Origin: JBLNDG01 sp050261415
Lineage (GTDB): Bacteria > Bacillota > Clostridia > Lutisporales > Lutisporaceae
Direction: 5' to 3'
Assembly (NCBI GenBank): GCA_050261415.1
Contig: JBLNDG010000225.1
Coordinates: 1-64,000 of the forward strand
Length of the DNA: 64,000 nucleotides
Positions 35,236-43,816 of this stretch are shown in pieces (positions within the stretch are counted from its first letter, which is position 1; every line of letters starts with the position of its first letter). The translations under genes were made by a program, and so were the position numbers. A model generated the notes under the pieces. That model was not told the DNA's origin. It saw only the letters and a list, made by a program, of their open reading frames with translations, and made no database searches.

Positions 35236-36915
35236 CTATACTAACTTATATGGATAGGCTGTAGTTCCGCCTTCCAGTATTTTAAGATTTTCAAATCCAA
35301 GCTCTTTAAGCTTTAAATATGATAAGAATGCTCTCTTTCCTACCTTGCACACAAGTATGATTGTTTCTTTGCTTCTGTCTATTTCATTGACCCTTGCTTC
35401 CAGTTCATTCATCGGAATACTTACTGCTCCCGGTATTGCCGATATGAAAAACTCTGCTTCTTCTCTGACATCGACTATGTTTATGCTACTATCTTCCAGC
35501 CTCTTTTCAAGTTCAGCAGATTTGATTGTTTCTACCCTGCCGTTCAATTTGTTGAGTATTACGCTTGCCGACAGTATTGTTGAACTCATGGCCATGGAGA
35601 ACGGAGGTGCATATGCAAGATCCAGCTTTGCCAGATCTTCAGCCTTTGCTCCGAGTGTTATTGCCGTTGCAATGGTATCTATAGGCTTATCAACGACACC
35701 CTCTCCAATAATCTGCGCCCCTAATAGCTTGTGACTCTTTTTCTCCACAACAAGCTTTGTTATTATCTGCTTGTTTCCAGGGAAATAATGAGCCTTGTCA
35801 TTAGCCGGTACTAGAATGGTTTCTATTTCATAGCCTTCTCTCAAGGCATCCCTTTCTGATAGGCCCGTCTTTGCAGCATTTACATCAAAGAGCCTTACAA
35901 TTGTCGTACCCAGAACTCCTTCCAGGCTTTCCTTCTCAGAATGTGAGGCATCAGCCAGTGCGGCATTATGCCCTGCTATTCTCCCTGTTTTGTTTGCAGT
36001 TGAGCCCATAGGATACCATACGGGCTTTCCTGTTATAAGATTCATATTCTCGGCACAGTCTCCTGCTGCAAATATATCTTTAACGCTTGTTTCCATATAT
36101 TTATTAACCTTGATAGCCTTTGTAGGCCCCAACTCAATCCCGGCTTCAACTGCTACGGCCGTATTTGGCCTTACGCCTATTGAAAGTATTACTATATCCG
36201 CATCTATGTCGCCGACTGTTGTCTTTACGGCTTTTACAGTACCATCATTACCCTCAAAACCTGTAACCTTTTCTCCGGTAATAATATTGACGCCCTTTTC
36301 AATCATGTGTTTCTGAGCATATAATGCTATTTCCTCGTCAAAGGGCGGCAATATGTGGGGTACAAGCTCAACTATTGTAACATCCACCCCTCTGTGCCTG
36401 AGGTTCTCTGCAACCTCCAGCCCGATAAAGCCTCCTCCTACAACAACAGCCTTTTTTACTCTGCCTTCATCTACAAGCTCCCTGATTGTAAAAGCATCGG
36501 AAACGCTTCTTAGAGTAAAAATATTCTTAAGTTGAATATTATCCAATGGTGGTACAAGAGGTGAAGCACCTGTTGCAATAATTAGCCTGTCATAAGGGAA
36601 CTCCTTCTCCAGTCCGCTCTTAATATCCAAAACCGTAACTGTTTTGGAAGCAGTATTTATTTTCTTTACCTCATGCTCAGCAAAAATATCTATTCCCTGT
36701 TCTTCTTTAAAAGCCTGGGGAGTTCTGACAAGCAACTCCTGCTTTTCCTTGATTATACCGCCTATATAATACGGTAACCCACAGCCTGCATAAGAAATGT
36801 ACCTTTCCTTTGTGAAAACCTTGACATCCATGGACGGATTGTCCCTCTTGGCTTTTGATGCAGCCTTTGTGCCAGCTGCAACAGCACCGATCACTATTAA
36901 TTTTTCTGCTTTCAT
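35236..36915 (-). CDS. CoA-disulfide reductase-like flavoprotein with C-terminal rhodanese
   Basis: 559 aa. FAD site VIGAVAAGTKAASKA, single redox Cys C45 in SYAGCGLPYYIGG, NAD-binding VVVGGGFIGLEVAENLRHRG and FAD site DIFAAGDCAE. From about residue 460 a rhodanese domain follows with active Cys in LVCKVGKRAF. This is the CoA-persulfide/polysulfide reductase design: the rhodanese presents persulfide sulfur to the flavin site. Centre of a five-gene sulfur operon. Confidence 0.92.
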   Translation of the reverse strand: MKAEKLIVIGAVAAGTKAASKAKRDNPSMDVKVFTKERYISYAGCGLPYYIGGIIKEKQELLVRTPQAFKEEQGIDIFAEHEVKKINTASKTVTVLDIKSGLEKEFPYDRLIIATGASPLVPPLDNIQLKNIFTLRSVSDAFTIRELVDEGRVKKAVVVGGGFIGLEVAENLRHRGVDVTIVELVPHILPPFDEEIALYAQKHMIEKGVNIITGEKVTGFEGNDGTVKAVKTTVGDIDADIVILSIGVRPNTAVAVEAGIELGPTKAIKVNKYMETSVKDIFAAGDCAENMNLITGKPVWYPMGSTANKTGRIAGHNAALADASHSEKESLEGVLGTTIVRLFDVNAAKTGLSERDALREGYEIETILVPANDKAHYFPGNKQIITKLVVEKKSHKLLGAQIIGEGVVDKPIDTIATAITLGAKAEDLAKLDLAYAPPFSMAMSSTILSASVILNKLNGRVETIKSAELEKRLEDSSINIVDVREEAEFFISAIPGAVSIPMNELEARVNEIDRSKETIILVCKVGKRAFLSYLKLKELGFENLKILEGGTTAYPYKLV

Positions 36916-36938
36916 AATTGACCCCCTGATTGATGAAT

Positions 36939-37217
36939 TTAAATTTTATCAAATAGAGCTTTTATTATTTTCCTTGCATCCTCGTTTACAACGCTGTAAG
37001 TGATTTCAAGCCCATTCCTCGAGCCTTTTATTATTCCTTTTGTCCTGAGGATTCCAAGATGCTGCGATACTGTAGATTGTGGCAGCTTGAGGCATTCCTG
37101 CATATGTGACACATTGCATTCCTTATCCAGAAGTCCTTTTATAATGCATAACCTTACAGGGTGTGCCAACGCCTTAAGAAGCTCTGCACTGTCTTCATAC
37201 TTGTTTATGTCTTCCAT
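36939..37217 (-). CDS. ArsR-family repressor of the persulfide operon
   Basis: 92-aa winged-helix regulator; helix-turn-helix MQECLKLPQSTVSQHLGIL. Three Cys: C24, C34, C42. The classical metal box ELCVCD is absent, so a thiol or persulfide signal is plausible given the operon; that is inference. First gene downstream of a promoter overlapped by a perfect palindrome. Confidence 0.88.
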   Translation of the reverse strand: MEDINKYEDSAELLKALAHPVRLCIIKGLLDKECNVSHMQECLKLPQSTVSQHLGILRTKGIIKGSRNGLEITYSVVNEDARKIIKALFDKI

Positions 37218-37243
37218 ATCATCACTCCATAATCCTAATTGCT

Positions 37244-37280
37244 ATATCTTAATATTAAGATATTGTGATATAGTTGTCAA
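37244..37280 (-). promoter_or_regulatory. sigma-A promoter with ArsR-type palindrome
   Basis: TTGACA (37280-37275), 17 bases, TAATAT (37257-37252) on the minus strand. The 20-base perfect palindrome ATATCTTAATATTAAGATAT (37244-37263) covers the -10 box, where repressor binding would block RNA polymerase. It starts 27 bases upstream of the ArsR gene. Confidence 0.85.
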
Positions 37281-37307
37281 TATGTTATTTTAGCTTTATT
37301 ATTCCAA

Positions 37308-37345
37308 AAAAAAGAAAATCAACGGCTTGATTGACCGTCGATTTT
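37308..37345 (-). terminator. terminator after the TauE/SafE gene
   Basis: On the minus strand ATCGACGG pairs with CCGTTGAT using one G-U, then TTTTC. It separates the exporter gene from the ArsR promoter. Confidence 0.7.
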
Positions 37346-37346
37346 T

Positions 37347-38120
37347 TTACCCCGTTATTGTACTGTATAGCAGCTTGACTGTGAGAGCCAGGGCTATTGC
37401 CACGAATATCGGTTTAATTATTTTTGCACCGTTTTTTATGGCTATATTGCTTCCTATCCTGGCACCTGCCATCATTGAAAGTCCCATTGGTATACCGATA
37501 TATAAAAGTATTTTGCCGTTAATTGCAAACATCACAAGAGATGTAATGTTGCTTACGAAATTTAGTACTTTGCTGTTTCCCGAAGCGATTGTAAAATCAA
37601 AGCCGAACACACTGATAAAAAGGAATATGAGGAAAGAGCCTGTCCCCGGTCCGAAGAACCCATCATAGAACCCAAGAGAAAATGCAATTATGCAGCCATA
37701 TATTATGTTACTTCTTGTAAGACTTGTGAAATGATCCTCCGTGCCAAAGTCCTTCTTAAGTACTGTATATATTGCAGTTGCTAAAATTAGAAGCACTATG
37801 GCAACCTGCAGATATTTCTGGTTAATATGAAGTACAGTCTGTACGCCGATTGCCGAACCGATAAGAGTGCAGAAAACGGTATACTTCATCAACGGGACAT
37901 GTACTTTTTTCGATTTTGCAAAGGTATATGCACTTGTAACAGCTCCAAAGGAACTCGCAAATTTATTTGTTCCAAGAGCAAAATGCGGCGGTATTCCCGC
38001 TGCCAGTATAGAAGGAAGTGTTATTATTCCGCCTCCTCCTGCTATGGAGTCCACGGCAGCGGCAACGAATCCGGCGGCACATAATAGTAAAACAGTAATA
38101 AGATTATATTCAAAATGCAT
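37347..38120 (-). CDS. TauE/SafE family (TSUP) sulfite/sulfur-compound transporter
   Basis: 257 aa, about eight membrane segments, two repeats each with a glycine-rich motif (DSIAGGGGIITLPSILAAGIPP; GFYDGFFGPGTGSF). Family members export sulfite or take up reduced sulfur compounds. It lies upstream of the persulfide operon on the same strand but behind its own terminator, so it is a neighbour rather than a member. Confidence 0.9.
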   Translation of the reverse strand: MHFEYNLITVLLLCAAGFVAAAVDSIAGGGGIITLPSILAAGIPPHFALGTNKFASSFGAVTSAYTFAKSKKVHVPLMKYTVFCTLIGSAIGVQTVLHINQKYLQVAIVLLILATAIYTVLKKDFGTEDHFTSLTRSNIIYGCIIAFSLGFYDGFFGPGTGSFLIFLFISVFGFDFTIASGNSKVLNFVSNITSLVMFAINGKILLYIGIPMGLSMMAGARIGSNIAIKNGAKIIKPIFVAIALALTVKLLYSTITG

Positions 38121-38224
38121 TGTTCAAATTCTCCAATCCCGTTTCGAGTTTCGCGTTACGTGATTCGAGAACTTGCTCCGAAGCCATTCTTATAAACTCG
38201 TAACCAGCAACCCGTAACATTATT

Positions 38225-39865
38225 TTATTGGTTTGCGCTGCTAAGCAGCGGCGGTATTACCTGTTTCTTTCTGGACACTACTCCCGGCAGCATTACTGAA
38301 TTTTTTTCCACCTTGCCCTCAAAAGCTCTTGAAATGATTTCAGTATTGTTCCCAACAAAAAGCAATTCAGTTCTTTCCTTTGCAATGTCCGTAAGCATAA
38401 ATAGAACCATATCCAGCTTTTTCTCGCTATATACCTTGCGCATATATTCAAGTACTATATCCTTGATCTCCTCAAGCTCACCGCTGTCCATGGAATTAAC
38501 CTGGCCTACCCCCAGTTCCAGATTTCCCATTTTGAATTGTTTAAAATCCTGATAAAATAATTCTTCCGGGCTTTTTCCGGTTAAGTCCGATCCTGCCCGG
38601 AACATCGTATTGGCAAACCCGTCCATATCCAGCCCTGCAATCTGGGAAAGATATTTGGCTGTTGCCTTGTCAATGGCAGTACAAGTCGGTGATTTGAAAG
38701 CGAGAGTATCTGATAGTATTGCCGCACATAAGAGTCCGGCAATATGCTTTTTGATTACTATATTGTTTTCCCGGTACATATTGGCTACAATTGTTGCAGT
38801 ACAGCCCAACGGCTGGTTTCTGAAATACACAGGACCGATCGTCTCGATATCCCCGATTCTGTGATGATCGATTATTTCCAGGATTTCTGCCTCATCCAAG
38901 CCCTCAACAGCCTGGGACTTCTCATTATGGTCAACCAGGATGACCTGCTTTCTCTGCGGATTGATAAGAGAAGCCCTTGAAAGCATGCCGATAAAATTAT
39001 TGCTGTCATCTACTACAGGGAAGTTTCTGAACCTTTTCTTTATCATTACTTCCCTTATGTCATCAACGTAATCACTTATATTGAAAGTAACCAGTTGTGT
39101 GGATTTCATAAAATGGCCTATTGGAAGGCTTTGATTTATAAACCTTGCAACCGTATATGTGTCATGCTTGCAAATCACTATTGCACAATTTTGGCTTTCT
39201 GCAAGCTTTTTTATTGAATTGGCTACAGGCATTCCCCCTGTGACAATTATACACTGGGCACCCATTTCTATAGCGCAAAGCTGGGATTCATAACGGTTTC
39301 CGACAATTACAATGTCTTTAGGATGAATATAGCTTTCCATCACTTCAGGATTCATAGCACCTATCAGAACCTGCCCGCTATACACCGAATCCTCTATGTT
39401 GCCGACAATAATTTCACCCTCCAGCACCTCTATTATATTCCGGTACGGAGTTCTTGCAGCAGATAGTATGCTGTTGTCATATATGTCCATATAGGACTGT
39501 GCAATATCATCTACGGTTATGATACCGTCAAGTGTGCTGCCGTTCTTGGAAATAGGCAGGGTTGTTATCCCGAAGTCCTTCATCGTTTCCCATGCCCTCT
39601 TAAGAGAAATTGCCGGATTTACAACAGATACACTTCTAATATTTATATCCTTTACCTGGGTCCTTACATCATTTATAAGCTGCGGCTCTTCCACCTTGAA
39701 ATAATTGAGCACAAACATTGTTTCGCTGTTTATTTCACCTATTCTTTTAGGCACACATAAGCTGTCGTCTGATATTTCATTTTTCAAGGCTGCATAGGCA
39801 ATGGAAGAGCAAATCGAATCAGTATCGGGGTTTTTATGCCCTATGACAAAAACTTCCCTGTTCAT
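38225..39865 (-). CDS. ppaC: manganese-dependent inorganic pyrophosphatase with CBS and DRTGG domains
   Basis: Family II PPase, 546 aa. N-terminal DHH domain with GHKNPDTDSICSSIAYA (metal ligands), a CBS-type pair split by a DRTGG domain (about 120-245), then the second half of the DHH domain (VDHNEKSQAV, IIDHHRIGDI) and a DHHA2 domain (FKSPTCTAIDKATAKYL; C-terminal MLPGVVSRKKQVIPPLL). CBS-PPases are regulated by adenine nucleotides and DRTGG forms can bind diadenosine compounds. GGGAGGGAG start site. Confidence 0.93.
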   Translation of the reverse strand: MNREVFVIGHKNPDTDSICSSIAYAALKNEISDDSLCVPKRIGEINSETMFVLNYFKVEEPQLINDVRTQVKDINIRSVSVVNPAISLKRAWETMKDFGITTLPISKNGSTLDGIITVDDIAQSYMDIYDNSILSAARTPYRNIIEVLEGEIIVGNIEDSVYSGQVLIGAMNPEVMESYIHPKDIVIVGNRYESQLCAIEMGAQCIIVTGGMPVANSIKKLAESQNCAIVICKHDTYTVARFINQSLPIGHFMKSTQLVTFNISDYVDDIREVMIKKRFRNFPVVDDSNNFIGMLSRASLINPQRKQVILVDHNEKSQAVEGLDEAEILEIIDHHRIGDIETIGPVYFRNQPLGCTATIVANMYRENNIVIKKHIAGLLCAAILSDTLAFKSPTCTAIDKATAKYLSQIAGLDMDGFANTMFRAGSDLTGKSPEELFYQDFKQFKMGNLELGVGQVNSMDSGELEEIKDIVLEYMRKVYSEKKLDMVLFMLTDIAKERTELLFVGNNTEIISRAFEGKVEKNSVMLPGVVSRKKQVIPPLLSSANQ

Positions 39866-40602
39866 ACGTCTCCCTCCCTGAGCGTGTCGTTGACTTTTTT
39901 ACTGCAATACTCTATAAAATCATCAAAATCATCCTTTACAATAATCCTGCTCTTCTCAATTATATCGCAGCACTTTGGTACATCTATACCAATTCCATGC
40001 TTCGTTTTCATTTGTATATCATATTTCTTTGCTAAATTATAACTGTTCAAATCCTCAACTTCAACAAAACCTGCAAATCTTTTGAAGCAGTCATAAATTG
40101 AAAGGTTACTTATTCCGAAGTAACTCTCCAAAGGTGAAGAAAGTTTACCTATTAAAAAGCTATCGTTCAACCCTTCATGCAATACATCGACAAGTCCTTT
40201 TTCTAAAGTCGCAATATTCACTTCTATACCCATTTCAATAAAATTGTGGGCTTTCCAGAGTCCGAACTCTACCGGAATATTACATGCATCAATTACTTCT
40301 TCCTCGATTTCCTGCGCTTTCTGGAAACAATAACCCTTGTAGCCTTGGCCGTACTCTTCATCGGAGTAAAAGTCAAGACCTCTTGGATTGACAGTATGAA
40401 TAACCGATGCTTTTACAAAATCCAGATATTCCATATATTTATCCTCAAAAAACTTATAAAGCCCCCAGCCTCCGCTGTGGGTTTGTTCATGATTTAAACA
40501 GCCTGATATTGCGGTATCAGGAAATATCGATCCCAGAACGGTTAAATTGTTGATATGGCCCAGTATTCCCCTGCTGAACCAAATGTGTGTTATTGGAAAC
40601 AT
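39862..40602 (-). CDS. conserved hypothetical protein, possible metal-dependent hydrolase
   Basis: 246 aa, no signal peptide. Histidines and acids near both ends of the first half (MFPITHIWFSRG, GSIFPDTAISG, CLNHEQTHSGG, WKAHNFIEMGIE) recall zinc-dependent phospholipase C-like proteins, but the match is weak. It overlaps the pyrophosphatase gene by 4 bases, so the two are co-translated. Confidence 0.5.
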   Translation of the reverse strand: MFPITHIWFSRGILGHINNLTVLGSIFPDTAISGCLNHEQTHSGGWGLYKFFEDKYMEYLDFVKASVIHTVNPRGLDFYSDEEYGQGYKGYCFQKAQEIEEEVIDACNIPVEFGLWKAHNFIEMGIEVNIATLEKGLVDVLHEGLNDSFLIGKLSSPLESYFGISNLSIYDCFKRFAGFVEVEDLNSYNLAKKYDIQMKTKHGIGIDVPKCCDIIEKSRIIVKDDFDDFIEYCSKKVNDTLREGDV

Positions 40603-40703
40603 ATCTTCACATCCGCTTATAAGTTGATAAGTGCATATGTAAATCTTAATTATCAGTAAAACCTACTAAATATATATTAATATATTATTGTTATTTTATA
40701 AAG

Positions 40704-40734
40704 TAAAACATCCAATTTGCATTGGATGTTTTAC
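40704..40734 (-). terminator. terminator after the P-type ATPase gene
   Basis: AAAACATCCAA/TTGGATGTTTT stem (40705-40732) with TTTT on the minus strand, 20 bases past the ATPase stop. Confidence 0.8.
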
Positions 40735-40753
40735 CCATTATGCTCTAACAAGC

Positions 40754-43465
40754 TTAAGATTCTTTGCTTAACTTATTGGCAATCATCTTGTAAATTTCTC
40801 CTACGGCCAAAGGAACGAGACATAGCAGAATTATTGTCATCCAATCCTTGAGATTAAGTGAATAAGTTTTAAATATCGGCTGCAGGAACGGTATATACAG
40901 TACTGCCATCATAAGCACAAAGGATACCGTAGACGCCCATACCAATACCCTATTGCTGAATACACCCATTTTAATAAGGGGATATCGTTCAGACCTGCAG
41001 GTAAATGCCATAAGCAGTTCAACTACTGTAATTGTTGTAAATGCTACTGTTCTTGCAATAGTCAAATCATGATTATAGGTACTCAGTGCCCATTCAAAAG
41101 CTATTAAAACTGACGCTGTCTGTGCTAAGCTAAGTACAATAATGCCTGTTAATAACCTTTTGTTCAAAATAGGTTCCTTTGCATCCCTAGGTTTTCTTTT
41201 CATAATGTCCGGTTCGCCTTTTTCTGTTCCCAGTGCCAAAGCCGGGAAGCTGTCTGATACAAGGTTAAGCCATAGAAGCTGTATAGGAATAAGCGGTATC
41301 GGCATATTTGCCAGGATGCTTATAAATATTACCAATATCTCTGCTATATTGCAGGACAGCAGGAAGAAAACAAACTTCCTGATATTGCTGTAAATTATCC
41401 TGCCTTCTTCAACCGCTGATACTATTGTGGCAAAATTGTCATCCATAAGTATAATATCGGCAGTTCCCTTTGCAACGTCAGTACCTGTTATCCCCATTGA
41501 AACGCCAATATCAGCTTTTTTGAGCGCCATGGCATCGTTTACACCATCTCCTGTCATAGCAGCTATATGGCCTTTCTTCTTTAGGGTTTCCACTATCCTT
41601 ACCTTGTGCTCCGGCGATACCCTTGCATATACGCTTATATTTTCAACCCTGTTCAAGAGTTCCTCATCGGATATCTTATCCAGATCCGCTCCTGCAAGTA
41701 CCTCAGAATTTCCTGCCATTAATCCCAGGTCTTTGGCAATTGCAACTGCAGTATCCTTGTAGTCGCCTGTAATCATCACAGGTTTTATACCTGCTTCCTT
41801 ACAGGTTTTAATGGCTTCAAAAGCCTCAACTCTTGCAGGATCTATCATTCCCATAAGCCCAATGAAAATCAGGTCGTTTTCTATGTTTTCCGAGTTTATG
41901 GCTTCGGGCAGCTTATCGTATTCCCTGTAAGTAAATGCAAGCACACGCAATGCCTGGTTTGCAAAGCTGCTGTTAATCTTCATTATCTGCTGTCTGAGGT
42001 CCTCGGTAAGGTTCTGGACATTCCCGTTCAAACTTATCTTTGTACATCTTGAGAGAATTATATCCGGAGCACCCTTTGTAAAAGAAACAATTTTATTTTT
42101 GATAAAGTCCTTATGAAAGGTTGTCATCATTTTTCTTGCAGAATCAAAGGGAATCTCCGCGATCCTGTTATAATTCTCATTCATCTGTATCTTTTCCAGA
42201 CCTGCCTTAGCACCTGCAACAACAAGGGCCCCCTCGGTCGGGTCCCCTACTATTCCCCACAAGTCTTCGCCCTCTTCTTTTTGTTCAAGTGTTGAATCAT
42301 TACACAACACCCCTGTTGATAAAAGCAGCTTAAGCCCCGCGTCATCCATGGGATTGATTTTTGCATCATTTACCGAGAATTCGCCAACTGGTGCATAACC
42401 CTTTCCGGTTATCTTATACTCAGTGCCCCCAGCATAAGCGCTAACAACTGTCATTTCATTCTGTGTCAGTGTTCCAGTCTTATCAGAGCATATAACCGTT
42501 ACACAGCCCAAGGTCTCAACAGCCAATAGCTTTCTTACTATTGCGTTTCTTTGAACCATTCTTTTCATTCCCAATGCCAGCACTATAGTTACGACGGCAG
42601 GCAACCCCTCAGGTATTGCCGCCACAGCAAGGCTGACAGCTGTCATGAACATTTCAAGTATATGTCCATTGCGGAAATACCCTATGCCGAATACCAGCAC
42701 GCAAATTGCAAGACAGCTGATACCGAGCCATTTGCCAAGCTCGTTAAGCTTCAACTGCAGTGGGGTCGTTTCATCTTCGAAAGATTGTATTACTTCAGCG
42801 ATTTTACCAATTTGAGTATTGACTCCGGTATTTACAACAATACCTTTTCCTCTCCCATATGTTACTATTGTACTCATATATGCCATATTAACCCTGTCTC
42901 CAAGTGGTGCTTCAACATCGAAGGCTTTGCTTGCATCCTTGTCAACAGGAACCGATTCACCGGTAAGCGATGCTTCTTCAACCTTCAGGTTTACACTTTC
43001 AAAAAGTCTCAAATCGGCAGGTATGCTATCCCCTGCTTCTATAAGCACTATATCGCCGGGTACAAGATTTCTTGCGGGTACTATTTCTACATGCCCTTCC
43101 CTGTATACTCTGGCATTTGGTGCCGACATCTTTTGCAGGGCTTCCAGGGCTTTCTCTGCCTTTCCTTCCTGCACAACTCCCAGAACTGCATTCACTACAA
43201 CTATTGCAATGATCACTATTGCGTCTGAGACTTCCCCTACGAGCCCAGATATAATGCTTGCTATTATCAGTATAATTACAAGAAAGTCCTTAAGCTGTTT
43301 GATAACTTTAACAAGCAGGGTTTCCTTCTCTTTCTCCTTGAGTTCGTTGTAGCCGTATTTTTCTACTCTTTTCTTGGCCTCTTCCTTTGTCAGCCCTTTT
43401 TTCACATCAACGGAAAGCTCGGCTGCAACTGCTTCGGTGCCCTTATTATACCAATCCAGATTCAT
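40754..43465 (-). CDS. P-type cation-transporting ATPase (P2A type), Mn2+-riboswitch controlled
   Basis: 903 aa from ATG 43465 (GGAGGAG seven bases upstream). Actuator-domain TGES in LTGESVPVDK, phosphorylation motif CSDKTGTLTQNE, hinge MTGDGVNDAMALKKADIG, and M4 PEGLPAVV as in SERCA/PMR1-type pumps. Such pumps move Ca2+ and often Mn2+. The yybP-ykoY riboswitch in its leader points to Mn2+ export. Ten membrane segments, single-gene unit with promoter, riboswitch and terminator. Confidence 0.93.
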   Translation of the reverse strand: MNLDWYNKGTEAVAAELSVDVKKGLTKEEAKKRVEKYGYNELKEKEKETLLVKVIKQLKDFLVIILIIASIISGLVGEVSDAIVIIAIVVVNAVLGVVQEGKAEKALEALQKMSAPNARVYREGHVEIVPARNLVPGDIVLIEAGDSIPADLRLFESVNLKVEEASLTGESVPVDKDASKAFDVEAPLGDRVNMAYMSTIVTYGRGKGIVVNTGVNTQIGKIAEVIQSFEDETTPLQLKLNELGKWLGISCLAICVLVFGIGYFRNGHILEMFMTAVSLAVAAIPEGLPAVVTIVLALGMKRMVQRNAIVRKLLAVETLGCVTVICSDKTGTLTQNEMTVVSAYAGGTEYKITGKGYAPVGEFSVNDAKINPMDDAGLKLLLSTGVLCNDSTLEQKEEGEDLWGIVGDPTEGALVVAGAKAGLEKIQMNENYNRIAEIPFDSARKMMTTFHKDFIKNKIVSFTKGAPDIILSRCTKISLNGNVQNLTEDLRQQIMKINSSFANQALRVLAFTYREYDKLPEAINSENIENDLIFIGLMGMIDPARVEAFEAIKTCKEAGIKPVMITGDYKDTAVAIAKDLGLMAGNSEVLAGADLDKISDEELLNRVENISVYARVSPEHKVRIVETLKKKGHIAAMTGDGVNDAMALKKADIGVSMGITGTDVAKGTADIILMDDNFATIVSAVEEGRIIYSNIRKFVFFLLSCNIAEILVIFISILANMPIPLIPIQLLWLNLVSDSFPALALGTEKGEPDIMKRKPRDAKEPILNKRLLTGIIVLSLAQTASVLIAFEWALSTYNHDLTIARTVAFTTITVVELLMAFTCRSERYPLIKMGVFSNRVLVWASTVSFVLMMAVLYIPFLQPIFKTYSLNLKDWMTIILLCLVPLAVGEIYKMIANKLSKES

Positions 43466-43583
43466 ATAATCTCCTCCGTTCAATTAAAATACACTGTTAA
43501 AACCAACTTTATTATTTACTTTACATATCATCCTCCATATACTTACCATTTAGAACAAAAATATTACCTGCCTTGACTAAACT

Positions 43584-43727
43584 AAAAAAGACCTTTAACA
43601 CAATAGAGTTACATTCCATTGTGTTAAAGGTCTTGCTTGACTTTAATCATACCAAGTCACAATAAAGCCAGGCCGTAAGGCTGTGATGTTGACTTTATCG
43701 ACTCCTGCGAGCAGCTACTCCCCTTCA
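43584..43727 (-). ncRNA. yybP-ykoY manganese riboswitch with terminator platform
   Basis: The minus-strand RNA has the conserved GGGGAGTAGC (43723-43714), GTCAACA, paired CAGCC/GGC.TGG, and GACTTGGT (about 43658-43651). A hairpin AAGACCTTTAACACAAT/ATTGTGTTAAAGGTCTT plus TTTTTT (43636-43584) follows as expression platform. It is 120 bases upstream of the P-type ATPase. In known cases Mn2+ binding opens expression of Mn2+ exporters. Aptamer class is recognised from conserved bases, not from a covariance search. Confidence 0.85.
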
Positions 43728-43772
43728 ACATTTGTATGTTGACGTTTATTACTATAAATTTATCTTATAAAG

Positions 43773-43801
43773 ATTATATATTTGAGTTATATAATTGTCA
43801 A
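43773..43801 (-). promoter_or_regulatory. perfect sigma-A promoter of the Mn2+ riboswitch transcript
   Basis: TTGACA (43801-43796), 17-base spacer, TATAAT (43778-43773) on the minus strand, just after the prfC stop. Confidence 0.9.
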
Positions 43802-43816
43802 TACACTACCGTAAGT

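Noticed and set aside
38121..38224. Spacer with CGTTACG/CGTAAC phrases after the pyrophosphatase
   Set aside because: Looks like dispersed low-complexity spacer; no gene or clear structure.
43584..43636. Strong hairpin read as the prfC terminator
   Set aside because: It is about 180 bases past prfC and directly follows a yybP-ykoY aptamer with its own promoter, so it is the riboswitch platform.
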